Source: Magnolia sinica
Lineage: Eukaryota > Streptophyta > Magnoliopsida > Magnoliales > Magnoliaceae
Direction: 5' to 3'
Length of the DNA: 64,000 nucleotides
Assembly: GCF_029962835.1 (NCBI RefSeq)
Contig: NC_080575.1
Coordinates: forward strand, 46,331,437 to 46,395,436
Part shown: positions 1 to 11,726 of the stretch, one piece after another
Numbering within the stretch: position 1 is the stretch's first letter
How the letters are laid out: every line of letters starts with the position of its first letter
Notes under the pieces: model-generated
What the model saw: the letters and a program-made list of their open reading frames with translations, nothing else
The model's database searches: none
What the model was told of the DNA's origin: nothing
Translations under genes and position numbers: made by a program

Positions 1-2436
1 GTCATTGAACAGCTTATAAGATGACGTGGCTCAATAAGATTTAAGGGCAAAAGAAATCTATGATGGGATCCAAAAGCTGAATGGTCTGGATCACCTCAAA
101 TCATGGTCCCCATGAATACAAATTCCATGCATAGTAGGGAATTTCTCTAGACAGAGAACACGTCAAGTAGATGAACCCGGAAGCATACCCGGGCAAATAC
201 ATGGGAATTGACAAAATTTCCAAATTAGTAGGACAGATGAGAAACATAGGCATAGGAGAGAGGCATTGGAGAGGAAACTATAAAATAAGACTCGCGTATG
301 GACATGATCTGGGCCACTCAATCAGGTTGCTCTGACAATGCCTATACCATAATTGGGCCGTCAAACTCATAAGGTGGGCCACACATTATTCTGGAGCAAA
401 AAACAACTCTTTGCAATAAACAATAAGGATAATTATAAACACCTCCCTTTTAGTCTGCACAATCATAAATATCTCCCCTCTAATTTGGATTATAAGTGCA
501 ATTACCTCCTATTTAGTTTCAAAGATTCGGTGCAGATTCCCTGCTGGGTCCATTAGCATCGTTGTCTTAAAGAGATTGGTCATTTTCCCCTTATGTCATA
601 AGTCTAACATGGTACGTGTATGTCATCTGACACGTTCAACATAATCACTTGACCGTGAAATTTTGAAGCCTTAAAAATTATGTGGATCCAACCATCAGGT
701 CTGATGACCTTACCTATTTAGATTTCCACCGTTTTTGGGTAGTTGGGGCCCACCCTATGATTTGATTAGCATAATTTTCTAGCATCCAATATTTTTGATG
801 GAGGGACACTGCAGGATAGGTTGGATATAAGTGGTGGGTCCACTTGCTGGCAAAAAGAACCTATAAGAAAAAGGGTATTTTCATCATTTCGTGCATATTA
901 CTTGCAATAATCCAAAGGAATATATACACAGTCTATGTACTTGCATGAACCAGCTGAAGAGTGAACAGGATCTCGCACACGTGAGCGGGTGATGATTTTC
1001 CAAAATATACGTGCCATCACCAACTACTATAATTATGATTTAATGGAGTGACCACCTAAGTTGGGAAGGGATAAAAGGACTGAGTCAAGCAAGAGTCCAA
1101 AATCTAAAAAATTATATGAATGGGACCATTTTAGCATTTTTATATGTATGCCTCTAGGGAGACAAGCCATGGAGCTTATATCTCTGCTGGAATTTTTTTG
1201 AAAATTTTATGAAAACTACCTAACTAATATAGAATTTATATTCCAATGCCTTTTTTAAAAAGATTTACACCATTTCACTATCTCGACAACGAATGAGTCT
1301 GTGGCTCGAGTGCGCCTCATTGTGATCTTTTTTGTAAAATCCATCCTAACGATGAAGCCTGTCACCCATGCTAGGCCAATAACCCAAAAATCAATTTCAT
1401 TTGTGACTGAGTAGACTACACAATTACAAAATGTGTATATGATAACACTCGCCCTCCAAACTATTTCCATTGCTATGGGCAATATAAATCATGTATAGTT
1501 ATGATTTTCAGAGCCTAAGCATACATTTTTGTGTGGAAGCTAATGGGTGGAGTGGATTTCACATAATTATCACAGTAGGCCTGTAATAATTAAGGGTGGA
1601 TGTGTCTCCCAACTATTTCCCAACTATTTCCGTTGGTATGGCCAAAGGAGTTACACGCTAATATATGACTAAATATATAATGGTTGGTGTGGATCTTATA
1701 AAAATATTATAGTGGACCCAATCAAAATCAATAGCATGTGTACTATATCATTTACATTTTTTTGTTTCTAATAATGTTTTTGTCGAGTCGAAGAGGGAGG
1801 CTAGACTCGGTTTTTGGCAGAGGCCATTGTGATGTGTACGTTAAATCCACTCCAACCATTATACGTGTAATTCTAATTTAAGTCCAGAGCCAAAAATTCA
1901 AGGTTACTTGTGCTTTAGGTGGGCCATATAAACAAAAATAATTAGGAGCATGAGGTCCGCTCTTTATTTTCACAATACCCACCATGATGATTATATGAAA
2001 TCCACTCAAACCATTAGATGTCACACCAAAATTTTAATATGGGGCTTAAAAATCAGGCTCATCTATGGTACAGATGGGCCATACCAAGAAAAACAGTTTG
2101 AAGGGTGATAATTGTCCTGTAAGATATTTCCAATAATGTGGTTAAAGAAATGCAACCGAAGGCAGTGGTGGTATGATAATTATATCCATTAAGTAGCTTT
2201 CAAAAACCTTTGTTTTGAGAAAGGGTATGGGAATATAAATCAGGTAGTTTTTTTTTGTAAAATTCCCTTTTAAAAAAATAAAATTGTGGATGCTCTTTGG
2301 GAGTCACGCACAAAATGACAATTAAGAAAACCCCAGATTGTAATTTCCATAAATTTCAATCATTCGTGGAACTGGGGCTCTTTAGGGCTTTGTTGCAGAT
2401 CTTTTTTGAGGAAAGAAAGTCCAGGCAGTAGGTTCC
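1..2436. other. 5' flanking region of the GRAS gene
   Basis: No coding region is supported here; the short ORFs lack any recognisable domain. The DNA is AT-rich and contains several words typical of the repeats elsewhere in the window (TGGGCC, GGTGGGTCC, and phrases like 'aaatccactc-aaccatta' around 1840-1860 and 2000-2020), which suggests decayed MITE-like sequence between about 660 and 2100. The last 200 bases before the start codon should hold the core promoter and 5' UTR. A pyrimidine-rich stretch ending in TTTGTTGCAG at about 2389-2398 could be a 3' splice site of a 5'-UTR intron, but this cannot be settled by reading. Confidence 0.5.
2234..2240 (+). promoter_or_regulatory. possible TATA box of the GRAS gene
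   Basis: TATAAAT lies about 200 bases before the start codon, in the right orientation. AT-rich flanks make chance occurrence plausible, so this is a candidate only. Confidence 0.3.
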
Positions 2437-4020
2437 ATGGCCCCCATCTCCCCTCTCTCCATACCACAAGACTTCTACAACGAAGAGGAGAAGAGGAATG
2501 AATCTGATGAGATGGTAGGTGGTCTTGATCTTAGCCTATCAGACATTGCTTTCTATCCATTTGCATATCTGCCCATGTGGGGGAATAGCTCCCCCACCTG
2601 GTTTGCCACCAATCCAGATGGCACCAGGCATAATAAGAGGCTGAGGACATCGGCGATATCCGGTGATGAGTCAATCGGTAGCAGCGATGGTCTCTATAGC
2701 GGTGGTGGCAATAGTGGTGGCGGTGGCTGCAGTAGCATCAAACAGTTGAATTGCCTGCCACGGCTCCAGTTCCGGGACCACATACAGACTTACACTCAGA
2801 GGTTCCTGGCAGCTGAGGCCGTGGAAGAGGCCACGTCATTGATGGTGAGGCCTGAGGGAGATGGGACTGACGATGAAGGTGCGGGCGGCGGGATGTGGCT
2901 AGTGCAATTGCTCATTGCCTGCGCTGAGGCCGTTGCCTGTCGGGACAGATCCCAGGCCTCAGCGCTTCTATCCGAGCTCCGGGCAAATGCACTGGTCTTT
3001 GGCACTTCATTCCAGCGCGTTGCTTCGTGCTTTGTCCAGGGCCTCGCAGACCGCTTGGCACTGGTTCAGCCTCTGGGGGCCGTAGGTGTGGTGGCTCCCG
3101 CAATAACAACAGTGGGAGGAGCATCAGATAGGAAGGAAGAGGCATTACGCCTTGTATATGAAGTATGCCCACACATCCAGTTTGGTCACTATGTGGCTAA
3201 TTCTTTGATATTGGAAGCCTTTGAGGGAGAAAGTATGGTTCATGTGGTGGACCTGGGCATGACACTCGGGCTACCACAGGGCCATCAGTGGCGCAGGCTG
3301 ATTTCCAGCCTCGCCAAACGTGCGGGCAACCCGCCTTGTCAGGTCCGCATAACAGGGGTGGGTCCATGTGCAGACCGCCTCCAAACCATTGGCGATGAAC
3401 TCGAGCTCTATGCTCAAGGCCTTGGAATAAACCTCGAGTTCTCTGCAGTGGAGAGCAATTTAGAGAATCTGAACACTGGTAAGTTCAAGCTTAATAATGG
3501 TGAGGTTCTTGTTGTAAATAGTATCCTCCAATTGCACTGTGTGGTGAAAGAGAGCCGTGGGGCCCTGAATTCAGTCTTGCAAATAATACACGAGCTGTCA
3601 CCAAAAGTCCTGGTGTTGGTGGAGCAGGATTCGAGCCACAACGGGCCATTCTTTCTTGGCCGATTCATGGAAGCATTGCATTACTACTCTGCCATCTTCG
3701 ATTCACTGGATGCAATGCTGCCCAAGTACGACACCCGCCGGGCAAAAATGGAACAATTCTACTTCGCGGAGGAGATCAAGAACATAGTCAGCTGCGAGGG
3801 GCCTGCGAGAGTGGAGCGGCATGAAAGGGTCGACCAGTGGCGCCGACGAATGAGCCGGGCTGGATTCCAGCCCGCGCCCATTAAGATGATTGGTCAGGCC
3901 AAGCACTGGTTAGACGATTTTAAGGTCTGCGAAGGTTACACGATCGCAGAAGAAAAGGGATGCTTGGTTCTTGGGTGGAAATGCAAACCCATCGTTGCCG
4001 CTTCGTGCTGGAAATGCTAG
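2437..4020 (+). CDS. RAD1: GRAS-family transcription regulator, RAD1-like
   Basis: This single-exon gene encodes 527 residues and is the only intact host gene seen. GRAS proteins are nuclear, plant-specific transcription regulators. The C-terminal GRAS domain starts near residue 153: leucine heptad region I with LLIACAEAVACRD (158-170); a VHIID-type motif as VHVVDLGMTLGLPQGHQW (268-285); the second heptad region about 315-355; a PFYRE-type block with SPKVLVLVEQDSSHNGPFF (388-406); RVER at 458-461; and a SAW-type end finishing in SCWKC. The N-terminal 150 residues are variable, with a Gly/Ser run (88-100) and no DELLA motif. The wording around VHVVD and the C-terminus matches what I know of RAD1, needed for arbuscule development in mycorrhizal legumes; the family call is secure, the RAD1 subclade is from memory. 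The ATG context is good (CCATGG) and an acidic leader follows. Confidence 0.9.
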   Translation: MAPISPLSIPQDFYNEEEKRNESDEMVGGLDLSLSDIAFYPFAYLPMWGNSSPTWFATNPDGTRHNKRLRTSAISGDESIGSSDGLYSGGGNSGGGGCSSIKQLNCLPRLQFRDHIQTYTQRFLAAEAVEEATSLMVRPEGDGTDDEGAGGGMWLVQLLIACAEAVACRDRSQASALLSELRANALVFGTSFQRVASCFVQGLADRLALVQPLGAVGVVAPAITTVGGASDRKEEALRLVYEVCPHIQFGHYVANSLILEAFEGESMVHVVDLGMTLGLPQGHQWRRLISSLAKRAGNPPCQVRITGVGPCADRLQTIGDELELYAQGLGINLEFSAVESNLENLNTGKFKLNNGEVLVVNSILQLHCVVKESRGALNSVLQIIHELSPKVLVLVEQDSSHNGPFFLGRFMEALHYYSAIFDSLDAMLPKYDTRRAKMEQFYFAEEIKNIVSCEGPARVERHERVDQWRRRMSRAGFQPAPIKMIGQAKHWLDDFKVCEGYTIAEEKGCLVLGWKCKPIVAASCWKC

Positions 4021-4417
4021 AACAAATCCACCCAGTGTGCGGATTGCTTCTTGGGTTGGTGAAATTCTCAAAAAAGATAAAGAAAAGAAGCCAAAATTCA
4101 GTAATTTAATTATCCGCGTTTGATGGGAGGTTTGGTTATGAATAATGAAAACTATGCAGTAGGATACAACTAAAATAAATCCAAATTACTACTAATTAGT
4201 AGTAGGAAATGGACCAGTGAGAGCTGACACTGAATGGTGAGAAATAAGATGCTTGTTGTTGTTCATGTGCTCGCGAGAACAGATGAAATGAAAAGACAAT
4301 ATCAGCTTAGTGTGCATGCATCCATGTTAATAGTTACTCTTCTTTTCTTTCTGGGATGATTAACACTATTCTATTATATCCTTTGCTCGCTGTGATTAAG
4401 AAGCAATTTGGATATTT
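4021..4417 (+). other. 3' flank and probable 3' UTR of the GRAS gene
   Basis: No ORF of note. AATAAA-like signals occur (for example at 4174-4179), about 150 bases after the stop codon, a plausible distance for polyadenylation. Confidence 0.4.
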
Positions 4418-4490
4418 AGGTGCTTTGATTGCACCACATATCATGAAATTTCATGATATTTTGCACCAGATTAGGCTAATTAATTATAGA
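4418..4490. repeat. left half of a small MITE, same family as 18990-19113
   Basis: The stretch from GGTGCTTTGATTGCACC through TCATGAAATTTCATGA to TTAATTAATTAT-like sequence parallels the MITE at 18990-19113 (GGTGCGTTTGGTTACA, then ATCACGAAATTTCAT). The Athila-type LTR starts immediately to its right, so the retrotransposon probably landed in or beside this older MITE. The matching right half was not found after 13929. Confidence 0.4.
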
Positions 4491-4495
4491 ATGTC

Positions 4496-6683
4496 TGATG
4501 TTTTATTTAAACCAACACGATTTAAATGATTTTTAAACTCGCAAGTATACGAATCAGATGCAGATACGGTACGTATTACGAGATCGTTCCCACGAGGACT
4601 GGTCGTCACAATTCAAATCTATGATTCTCCTTAACTAATCCAACAAATAATGGAATGAATTACTAAGCACAATTTTATGAAAAACAATTAATTAAGAACA
4701 GGGAAGAAAATTCAATCAGAGAGAGAGCACTAGGACTTTCGAATCCACCCCTAATTATCCTAACCCTTGTTTTGTCTGTTGATTCACCTTGATCTAGATT
4801 GATACCACTTAAATAGAGAAAGCACAATCTGTGTCCTTAATCGGGCATACAGACTGTCTAATTCCTTTAAGCAATGCCATGAATGACATATCCCATATCC
4901 TTGGTCGGGCATAAGGGATGTACAATTCATTAAAGCATCCTGTTTCTTCCTCTATAGGAAACCTGTTCCTGATCAGACACAAGCACCTATAATAAGCATC
5001 TAAACAACATCCATATATATACTTTGGTCAAGTTCATAGATGGAGAAGTATAGAATTTAAACCCATAAAGCCCACTTAGAGAAAGAAACAAATTAATTAA
5101 AATTCAAAGTGAATCAACTAACACAAGAGCTGATCAAATTAAGGGCTTCATCTCAGCCCTAGCTGAGAGATTAGTGACCCATAAAATTCATAAAAAATAT
5201 TAAATAAGATTCATAAAAAAAAGCATCAAACCAAACAATCTCTCTCTCTCTTCTTTCTTCTCTTTCTTCTCTTTCTTCTCTTCCTTGCTTCAGATCTGGA
5301 ATCCCCTGGTTCTGAATGCCTTTCCCACGTCCAAAACTCCCCTTTTATAGCTGCTAGATGGTTGGAATCGGTGGCGGAGTCGTAGAAGGACTCGAAGTGT
5401 AATTTTTCGCAGCCGTGATCGGTGGGCCCCACAGAGCTGTTTTCTGGAAAATCCACCCCATCCATTGGATTCAGAACGAAATTTCAGTCAAGAATGGGTG
5501 GTTTTGAAGGTTCATTATCGCGGCCCAGAGAAGAAAATACAAAAAGATCAGTTTTGAACGTCGCCGAGTAGCCCTTTTGTGGCCTCTGTACCGCACATGT
5601 GTGTCCCCATGGGAGTGGAATATCAGCATAGTTTTGAAGATCTCGAAGCCCTCTACACGATTGACGGCTCGGATCGGCCGTACGGGTGACGTACGGGGCC
5701 CACAATCCTCCAACGGAAGACGCTACGCGGACGCCAAACCGACGCTGCGATGATGGTGGGGCCCATTCCTGGACTTTTCACAGGAATCCACGTCGTCCAT
5801 TGGTTTCAGCTCGAAAAATCAGTAGGAATTGACTGGTTTTGGGGTGAATTTGGTGCAGCCCACGGAGTTTTGAACTCACCGTCCGTTTTGCGTTTTTTCA
5901 GCGATCAACGTCCGTACACATGCATGGAACCAAACGGACATCTAGGCGATGATGATATCGGCCCCAGGAAGTGGATGGACGGTTCGGATTGTCCATTTGG
6001 ACACTAGGTGGGCCCCACAACCGATGACAGCGGTCGGTTCCGCGGACGCTGGAAACGGAAACTTCCGTTTTCCAAAGACGAAGTCGGGTCAGCGCTGCTG
6101 ACCGACGCTCGTCCGTTTGGTGCGCAGCCGATGCACCTGTGCACTGTGTACACATCTCTTACACAGGGCTCACCGTGATGTTTACGAGAAATCCAATCCG
6201 TCCATCCTATTTGTCATCTATTTTCAACCATCAGCTCCAAGTTTGAGGCAGTTCCAAATATCAGGTGGGCCCCAGGGTGAAGATTAATGTGCTGATCTGT
6301 CCGTTGGACCACTTCCCGCGATCTTCAATGGCTGAAATTTAATATGTACGGTTAATTCACGGCCCTCATCTCATGTATGAAGTTTCGAACTGATCGGATA
6401 GTGGGAACCATGTGATCTTGCATTCTGGACCCTTTTCGGGCCCCTTTGGCTTGCTTTCCTCAGATCCCAGACGTGTAAAATCTTCATTATTGGTTCTCTG
6501 GAGTCCACCCCGTGCTCTGGAGACTTTGGATCATGAAATCCATGCCTTTAACACCAATTTTCAATTAACGCTCCTGACTTTATCCTGTAATAAAAATACA
6601 ATTAAAATACTCCATTAAGCATTATCATATACATAAAATCTGGTAATTACTGGGGTCTGATATGCAATATTTGACCCTGATCA
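4496..6683 (-). repeat. 3' LTR of the first Athila-type element
   Basis: 2188 bp, starting TGATG and ending GATCA on the plus strand. A minus-strand TATA box lies at 5343-5350 (TATAAAAG on the minus strand), followed downstream by a CT/TTC-rich tract (about 5240-5282 on the plus strand). It differs from the other LTR by an indel near 4852, one near 5406 and a 12-bp difference near 5705. ORFs on both strands here recur at the same place in the second LTR and only reflect the duplication. Confidence 0.93.
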
Positions 6684-6697
6684 CAACCCCCAACCAG
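6684..6697 (-). promoter_or_regulatory. polypurine tract of the first Athila-type element
   Basis: On the minus strand the sequence GGTTGGGGGTTG directly abuts the 3' LTR. It is G-rich but interrupted by T pairs, a weak yet correctly placed priming site for plus-strand DNA synthesis. Confidence 0.5.
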
Positions 6698-8063
6698 CAT
6701 TTTGCTAGTCCCGAGCAAAGTATGCGAAAAATAATTTTAGAAATAAAAGATGATTCCTATAAACTCAAGTGACTTGTGAACAGATAGCTGAGATGTGAAA
6801 ATTCTAAGATTCATAATTGGTGTGTGGAATTTTTCTCTTGGAATCAAGCTCTCAGTAAACTTCATAATCAAGTTCAACATATTAATCCATTAATTATAAC
6901 ATTCCTAAACATTGAGTTCCATGAGTGTAAAGTGTAATCTCGACTTACAATCAATTGTCAATTTTCATGATATCGTTAGTAATTCGTGACAACCAAGCTT
7001 GAAACCAATACTGGCATTTTAGATTAACTTTCCATTCAACTAGCCTTTGATTTTCTTTATGAACAGTACACCAAGGAACTCAAATCCTCGCCTATAGGGA
7101 GCAAACCTATGGCGAAAACTTGTCGCCCAACTTTTTTATAAGTCAACTATGGAGAATCAAAGCTATACCTATAGGGAGCAAACCTATGGTAAAGATTTTG
7201 TGACTTAGCCTTTTAATTCTTCTTTTTACCAAGTTAATCATTCAGTTATCGAACCGAAAACTTAATGTGTAAGCGAGATGTGATATGTGAAATCATGACT
7301 CAATCAATGTTTACAACGTCTAATCATGGATTAACAATTCAAAATTGACTGTGAAATCAAGCAGATGGCCGAATCCAAGAGTCATAAGTTACCAACATCA
7401 TGTATCTTATAATGGTAAAATCACAACTATCCTTCAAAATCACTTTGAATTCAATAGAAATTCAAAAATTTTAAAGTTTTCACGAATTTTGCTCAAGACC
7501 AAGAAAATACTGATTAGGTAACCTAATCTCCCACCCCCAACCTAAAATCTACATTGTCCTCGATGTAAAAGAAATAAACAAGCAATGCACATGGAACAAC
7601 GAGAATAAAAGAGGAGTGATGAAAAGATAATACCTGGATGGAGAATCAAGAAGCTTTCTCAAAATTTGTGAAAAATTTCAACGTAAAAGCGAGTTAGCAC
7701 AAGAGAGAAATCAACATAAGCAAAAATAACAAAAAGAAAAACAAAAGAAGATCCTACTTATACCACTTTCGCAGGTGCTCTCGATTGCATTTAGCGCATG
7801 CAACAAGCCTTTAAACCCCTAGGTTACCCCTAGTGGACGAGTTGTAGTCTCGTGAGGGTTTGCAGTAATGTTACCCACAAACATTGAAGTAACTAACTAA
7901 GAAAAAGGAAAATGAATGCAATAAAAAGCAATACAACAAAGCAAAAGGCTGGGTTGCCTCCCATGAGCGCTAAGTTTAACGTCTTCAGCCAGACAAGAAC
8001 GGACCATGAATGAAATAATCTTTATAACCAGGGTCCGCCAAAGAAATTACCTCAACATCTTGA
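6698..8063 (-). other. non-coding 3' part of the first Athila-type element
   Basis: No coding region. Two copies of a short direct repeat (CCTATAGGGAGCAAACCTAT) lie near 7092 and 7170. Near 7945-8000 the plus strand reads GGGTTGCCTCCCATGAGCGC; its complement is a phrase often seen just after the integrase gene in plant Ty3/gypsy elements. That places the deletion between early RT and the region just after integrase. Confidence 0.6.
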
Positions 8064-9261
8064 TTAACCAATCCCAGACAAGTGATGTGAGTTCTCATGA
8101 ACTGTGCCATCTGAAATGAGGTAACTGACACTGTCGTCAAATAATTTAAGGACTTCTGCTCGAACGACTTCTTCCATGTTAGGATCACGCTTCCTTTGCA
8201 TTTCACGCGACATTTCCACAGCATGATCCATACATATCGTGGGGCATACTCCCTGTATTTCCATTATCTTCCGTTCAATTGCTGCCTTATATGCTCTAAG
8301 AACATTAAGCAGCCTGCTCGCCTTTGTCTTCTCAGAGTTACAAGCTGTGCTGTCAGGAAGAGTCTCAGAGGGATGAAGAGGTTCCACTTTCGCTCTCCAT
8401 TTTTCAGTCTCCAATATAGGAGTAAAGTCGAGCAATGCATTGACTTCATGGATGGGACTATCAATGTCAAAATCCATGCCCGATTGTGCTAAGCAGGTCT
8501 CAAGAGGATCTTCAAAAGATGTACGGAAGGAGTCCTGCACAAGGCTCTCGATCATGTCCACTTCAAATATGTCATCCAAATCTGAGGGTTGTTGTCCTGC
8601 ATTAAAAACATTGAGTTTAATATTCATGTTACCAAAGGACAATTTCATAACTCCATTCCTGCAATTGATAATAGCATTAGATGTGGCCAAAAATGGACGA
8701 CCCAAAATGACTGGAATCTAACTATGAAGATTCTGGACAGGCTGAGTATCTATAACTATGAAATCCACTGGAAAATAAAATTTATCAACCTGGATTAACA
8801 CATCTTCAATAACACCCCGGGGCACCTGGACAGATCTATCGGCTAGTTGTAATGTTACCTTAGTCGGTTTCAACTCACCAAGTCCTAGCTGCTCATAAAC
8901 CGAATATGGTAACAAATTGACACTCGCCCTAAATCAAGTAATGCCTTCCCGATCTTATGATCTCCTATGCCGCAAGAAATGGTGGGAGCTCCTGGATCCC
9001 TAAATTTAGGAGGGGTGTTATGTTGAATCATGGAGCTGAGCGCTCTGCAAGGAAGACTTTCTTATGAACATTCTGCTTACGCTTTTGAGTGCATAAATCT
9101 TTAAGAAACTTAGCGTAAGCAAGGACTTGCTTGATAGCGTCAAGCAACGGGATGTTGACTTGCACTTTTTGAAACACATCCAAGATTTCATCAAAGTTAT
9201 TTCTTTTCTTTATTGGTGCCCGACGTTGAGGAAAGGGTGCTTTGGGCACATAAGGTGGCAC
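8064..9261 (-). pseudogene. protease and start of reverse transcriptase of the first Athila-type element, frameshifted
   Basis: Three minus-strand pieces align in order with the gag-protease-RT junction of Athila-like polyproteins. 9028-9261 has the pre-protease block (NIPLLDAIKQVLAYAKFLKD). 8718-9015 is retropepsin: LLDLG is readable near 8940, a frameshift follows, then LLPYSVYEQLGLGELKP-like sequence (from 8915). 8064-8705 is the linker after protease and ends in AEVLKLFDDSVSYLISD, the normal lead-in to RT, after which homology stops and a short tail reaches a stop codon. RT catalytic motifs, RNase H and integrase are absent. Frameshifts near 9240 and 8925 mean no active protease is made. 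Confidence 0.8.
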
Positions 9262-9462
9262 ATTCGTGGCTCTTGGAGAGTCAGAAGCTTTTGGACTTTG
9301 GATGCATTGGTATGGCTCTCTGCTTCATCTTGATCTTCTGTTTTAGAATTTGATTCATCCCCAGGCATCTCTATTCTATTATCAATCTGCTTGCCTGTCC
9401 TAAGGGTAGTGATCGATTTGGCCTGTTCATGATATTGCCCTTGGTTGGAATTAGAGCCAATC

Positions 9463-10881
9463 TCATACTTGTCCCTTTGGATTAGCCTCAGGTTGGCTAG
9501 GGAACTTGCCCTTCTCTCTCTCACTCAATGTGGCAGCTAGTTGACCCATTTGTACTTCCAACTTGGCAATGGATTGTGCATTTGCATGTAAGCTTTGCTG
9601 GTTGGCCAGTAAGGTTTGTTGGGTGTCTTTTTGGAATTGGAGAGAACTCTGCATGAAAAGATGGAGTGTATCCTCAAGAGATGGTTTCCTTGATTGTGTA
9701 GGCAGTTGTTGATATTGTGAAAATTGTTGAGGTTGTTGACTGCCAACTTGGAGGTGCGGTTGCATGGGAGGATTTCCAGATGGTCCTCCTTGTTGTGGTC
9801 CTTTTGCCCAAGAGAAATTTGGATGTCTAGCCCACCCTGGGTTGTATGTGTTCGAGTAAGGATCATTCCCAGATTTTTGAAAAGTGTTCATAGCATGAAC
9901 TTGTTCAGAGAGAAGTTCTGGGAATGCTGCACCAGATGGACAAGACTGCATAGGATGGGCAGGACTGGAACATGTGGCATATGCCTCGACTTGAGCTATT
10001 TGTGGTGGTCCATTATTCAATACCAGAGCATCAACTTTCTTTGTCAGGTTATCAAGCTTGGCACTTAGCTCTGGTATGACTCCTATCTCATATATACCAC
10101 CTCTCTTTTGTTGTTGGGGACTTCTATCACCTCTATTTGAATAATCCCATTGCTGGGAATTTTCGCACAAAGTTTCAAAGAAGTTCCACGCTTCGACATC
10201 ACTTTTGGCCATGAATGACCCTCCACTGGTGGCATCAACCATGCGACGGTTCTGTGGTGTCAGACCGTCATAGAAGTATTGAACTTGTTGCCATTTCTCA
10301 AAACCATGGTGAGGACATTTAAGAAGCAAGTCCTTCCATCTTTCCCAACATTCATGAAAGTGCTCGCCCTCTTTTTGTGTGAAGTTAGTAATTTCTCTAC
10401 GGAGGGCATTGGTTTTATGAACGGGGAAGAACTTGTTTAAGAACTTCTTAGACAGTTGGTCCCATGTAGTGATAGATCCAACTTCTAGAGAATTCAACCA
10501 TGCTTTCGCCTTATCCTTCAAAGAAAAAGGAAACAGGCGTAGGCGGATCGAATCGTCTGAGAAGTTTTGGAACTTAAAGGTGGAGCAAATGTTTAAGAAT
10601 TCTTTCACATGATGATATGGGTCCTCCTTGTCCAATCCATAAAAGGATGGCAACAATTGTATGACTCCAGGTTTAAGTTCAAAGTGTGCTGCCGTAGTAG
10701 TTGGCAACACTATGCATGAAGGCGCATTAAATTGGACAGGAGCTGAATAATCTTTGAGAGCTTTAACTTCAGTCTCATTCGCCATTTCAACAGGATTATT
10801 TCTCAATCGTTCACGAATTGTTCTTTCAATCTCAGGATCAAACGGTGCTAGTTCTAAATTCAGAGACCTACGTCCTAGCAT
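9463..10881 (-). CDS. gag: Gag protein of the first Athila-type element, intact ORF
   Basis: The uninterrupted 472-residue ORF encodes the structural protein that would form cytoplasmic virus-like particles. The N-terminus carries LAPFDPEIERTIRERL (11-26), typical of Athila-group Gag. The retrotransposon Gag domain spans about 75-250, with LLPSFYGLDKEDPY (76-89), LFPFSLKDKAKAWL (116-129) and a following FFPVHKTNALRREI. The C-terminal third is Gln/Pro-rich with the phrase YNPGWARHPNFSW. A clear CCHC knuckle is not seen; only a degenerate Cys/His patch follows the core. The gag-to-protease reading continues after the stop in another frame (9210-9524), so a frameshift near 9480 is likely. With near-identical LTRs this Gag may still be expressed. 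Confidence 0.88.
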   Translation of the reverse strand: MLGRRSLNLELAPFDPEIERTIRERLRNNPVEMANETEVKALKDYSAPVQFNAPSCIVLPTTTAAHFELKPGVIQLLPSFYGLDKEDPYHHVKEFLNICSTFKFQNFSDDSIRLRLFPFSLKDKAKAWLNSLEVGSITTWDQLSKKFLNKFFPVHKTNALRREITNFTQKEGEHFHECWERWKDLLLKCPHHGFEKWQQVQYFYDGLTPQNRRMVDATSGGSFMAKSDVEAWNFFETLCENSQQWDYSNRGDRSPQQQKRGGIYEIGVIPELSAKLDNLTKKVDALVLNNGPPQIAQVEAYATCSSPAHPMQSCPSGAAFPELLSEQVHAMNTFQKSGNDPYSNTYNPGWARHPNFSWAKGPQQGGPSGNPPMQPHLQVGSQQPQQFSQYQQLPTQSRKPSLEDTLHLFMQSSLQFQKDTQQTLLANQQSLHANAQSIAKLEVQMGQLAATLSEREKGKFPSQPEANPKGQV

Positions 10882-11702
10882 AAACTATGTTATTGCAATG
10901 TAAGAAAGAAAATTAAACAAAGAAGCAACCTAAGAGAAATAAAACTAGACCTAGAAACTATGAGATTCTAAAACAAGTTAAAACTATGTAAATAAGAATG
11001 GGAAGAAAGAACCCGGGAAAGGAGATGATTGATGTCTGAAGAATAAAGAGCTCCTCCTTTTGAAGACAATGTTAGCAGCTTCCTTCCTTAATTCCTGTAA
11101 ACAAAAAGAAATCAAAAATAAATTAAATTTACTAAATTAATGCTAGAAAAAAAAAAATCCTAAGCAACGGTTAATTTCTAAAAAAAAAAAAAAAAAAAAA
11201 AAAGTTTGTAATCTTAGAAATAAAAGCTAAGTTAGTTTCTAAAAAGGAAAAATTTCTAAAAAATAGGAAATTAGAAAATAAGAGAGAAACTTTCTAAAAA
11301 TAAAAATAAAACCTAAAGACTCTTCTTAAAATAATAAAACCTAAACTAGAAGATAGAAAGTTACTTGAAAGAAGAATCAGAATCTAGAATTAGAAAATAG
11401 GAAATTTCTAAAAATAAAAAAAATAAAATAGCCTAGAAATAGAAACTTTCTAAAAAAAAAAAATAAAAAAAAAAAAATAATAATAATAATAATAATAATA
11501 AAAATAAAACCTTAATTCTAAAAATAGAAATTAGAAAAAAATAGAAAATTTGGAAAGAGATTACCAAATTAGTAGTTTATGTCAGGTCCCTACAAAACAG
11601 GAAATAGGTTAGTTTCAAAAAAATTTAACCTAGAGTTAGTAAAAAACCTAAGACTATGAATTATGATAAGAGAGAATCCTAAATCCAATTGGAACAAAAC
11701 AG
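10882..11702 (-). other. A-rich leader of the first Athila-type element
   Basis: The stretch between primer site and gag has no ORF. It is extremely A-rich on the plus strand, with a run of more than 20 A at about 11181-11203 and a TAA-repeat tract near 11475-11500. It probably serves as the 5' untranslated and packaging region. Confidence 0.55.
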
Positions 11703-11720
11703 TCCCCGGCAACGGCGCCA
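11703..11720 (-). promoter_or_regulatory. primer-binding site, tRNA-Asp type
   Basis: The plus strand reads TCCCCGGCAACGGCGCCA, identical to the 3' end of plant tRNA-Asp including CCA. The minus strand therefore anneals 18 bases of the primer tRNA. It lies six bases from the right LTR, which fixes orientation and identifies that LTR as 5'. Confidence 0.93.
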
Positions 11721-11726
11721 AAAACT

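Noticed and set aside
5750-6155. Paired ORFs of 85 residues on opposite strands, repeated at 12991-13396
   Set aside because: They recur only because both LTRs of one element carry the same sequence. No domain, no start context, and both strands are open by base composition.
11703-11720. Possible tRNA-Asp gene
   Set aside because: Only the last 18 bases match, without the rest of a tRNA; its place beside the LTR shows it is a primer-binding site.
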